Below are positions 63,975 to 64,000 of a DNA stretch of 64,000 nucleotides, in pieces; the stretch's first letter is position 1; the number at the start of each line of letters is the position of its first letter. The DNA is taken from positions 186,001 to 250,000 of the forward strand of contig NZ_CP043575.1 in the NCBI RefSeq assembly GCF_014076495.1. The letters run 5' to 3'. Below the pieces are notes generated by a model. The model had not been told where the DNA came from and ran no database searches. It was given only the letters and a program-made list of their open reading frames with translations. Made by a program: the position numbers and the translations under genes. Source of the DNA: Comamonas koreensis (GTDB lineage Bacteria > Pseudomonadota > Gammaproteobacteria > Burkholderiales > Burkholderiaceae_C).

Positions 63975-64000
63975 ATGCTGCAGCCCGAACGCCTCCATTT
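63975..64000 (+). CDS. Possible start of a further gene, cut by the window edge
   Basis: An ATG (MLQPERLH) 67 nt after the previous stop, reading off the window edge. Only eight codons are visible, so this is a guess. Confidence 0.25.

Overview
The window is a high-GC chromosomal segment from a betaproteobacterium, most likely family Comamonadaceae (Comamonas or a close relative). The signs are the proteobacterial str and S10 ribosomal blocks with rpsL-rpsG-fusA-tuf-rpsJ fused head to tail, an EIIA-HPr-EI phosphotransfer operon without sugar permeases, a creBCD locus, and short repeats starting GAACCTGTTCAAAG. I see no rRNA, tRNA, CRISPR array, prophage or plasmid genes. The contents are mainly core chromosome with a few small accessory pieces.

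Layout. 1-2675 (minus): ptsI (cut by the window edge), ptsH, a mannose-type EIIA and a small lipoprotein. 2812-4565: a TlpA-like thioredoxin and a GNAT acetyltransferase (plus) facing a peroxiredoxin (minus). 4694-14767 (minus): a fifteen-gene translation block running rpsL, rpsG, fusA, tuf, rpsJ, rplC, rplD, rplW, rplB, rpsS, rplV, rpsC, rplP, rpmC, rpsQ and closing with a strong terminator. 14768-15423: a 0.65 kb gene-free stretch with a 323 bp inverted-repeat element. 15424-20774: dacC, an alpha/beta hydrolase, a [2Fe-2S] ferredoxin, a VanZ-like membrane protein and hemJ (all minus), then hemB (plus). 20852-28436: CorA-type transporter, cpdB, dienelactone hydrolase, a drug-efflux transporter with a divergent regulator, a second copy of the element, and an SDR enzyme. 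28462-32386 (plus): creB, creC, creD and a coupled 65-residue gene, with an exact cre-tag before creD. 32457-36711 (minus): an MCE-type lipid transport operon. 37007-39968: a GMC oxidoreductase, a probable small RNA, and a TSUP exporter. 40000-44806 (minus): mreB, mreC, mreD and mrdA, the rod-shape cluster. 45019-48410 (plus): gatCAB. 48546-52981 (minus): a run of unrecognised genes, including two related glutamine-rich micro-proteins, a cysteine-containing micro-protein and a pair of paralogous membrane-anchored proteins. 53143-54214 (plus): a thioesterase and a nitroreductase. 54278-59684 (minus): a sugar-type ABC importer with a TauD/TfdA dioxygenase. 59878-63907: serA (minus), then an Old Yellow Enzyme reductase and three small proteins (plus).

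How the parts fit. Several sections concern the envelope: dacC, mreBCD-mrdA, the Cre system (which senses penicillin-binding-protein stress in relatives), the MCE transporter and VanZ. HemJ and HemB are divergent tetrapyrrole genes.

The parts most worth follow-up are: the short inverted-repeat elements with 3-bp target duplications (two whole copies, two solo ends); the micro-protein neighbourhood at 48.5-50.1 kb; the zinc-ribbon/paralog pair at 50.4-53.0 kb; the probable small RNA near 38.93-39.06 kb; and the hairpin-promoter between rpsJ and rplC.
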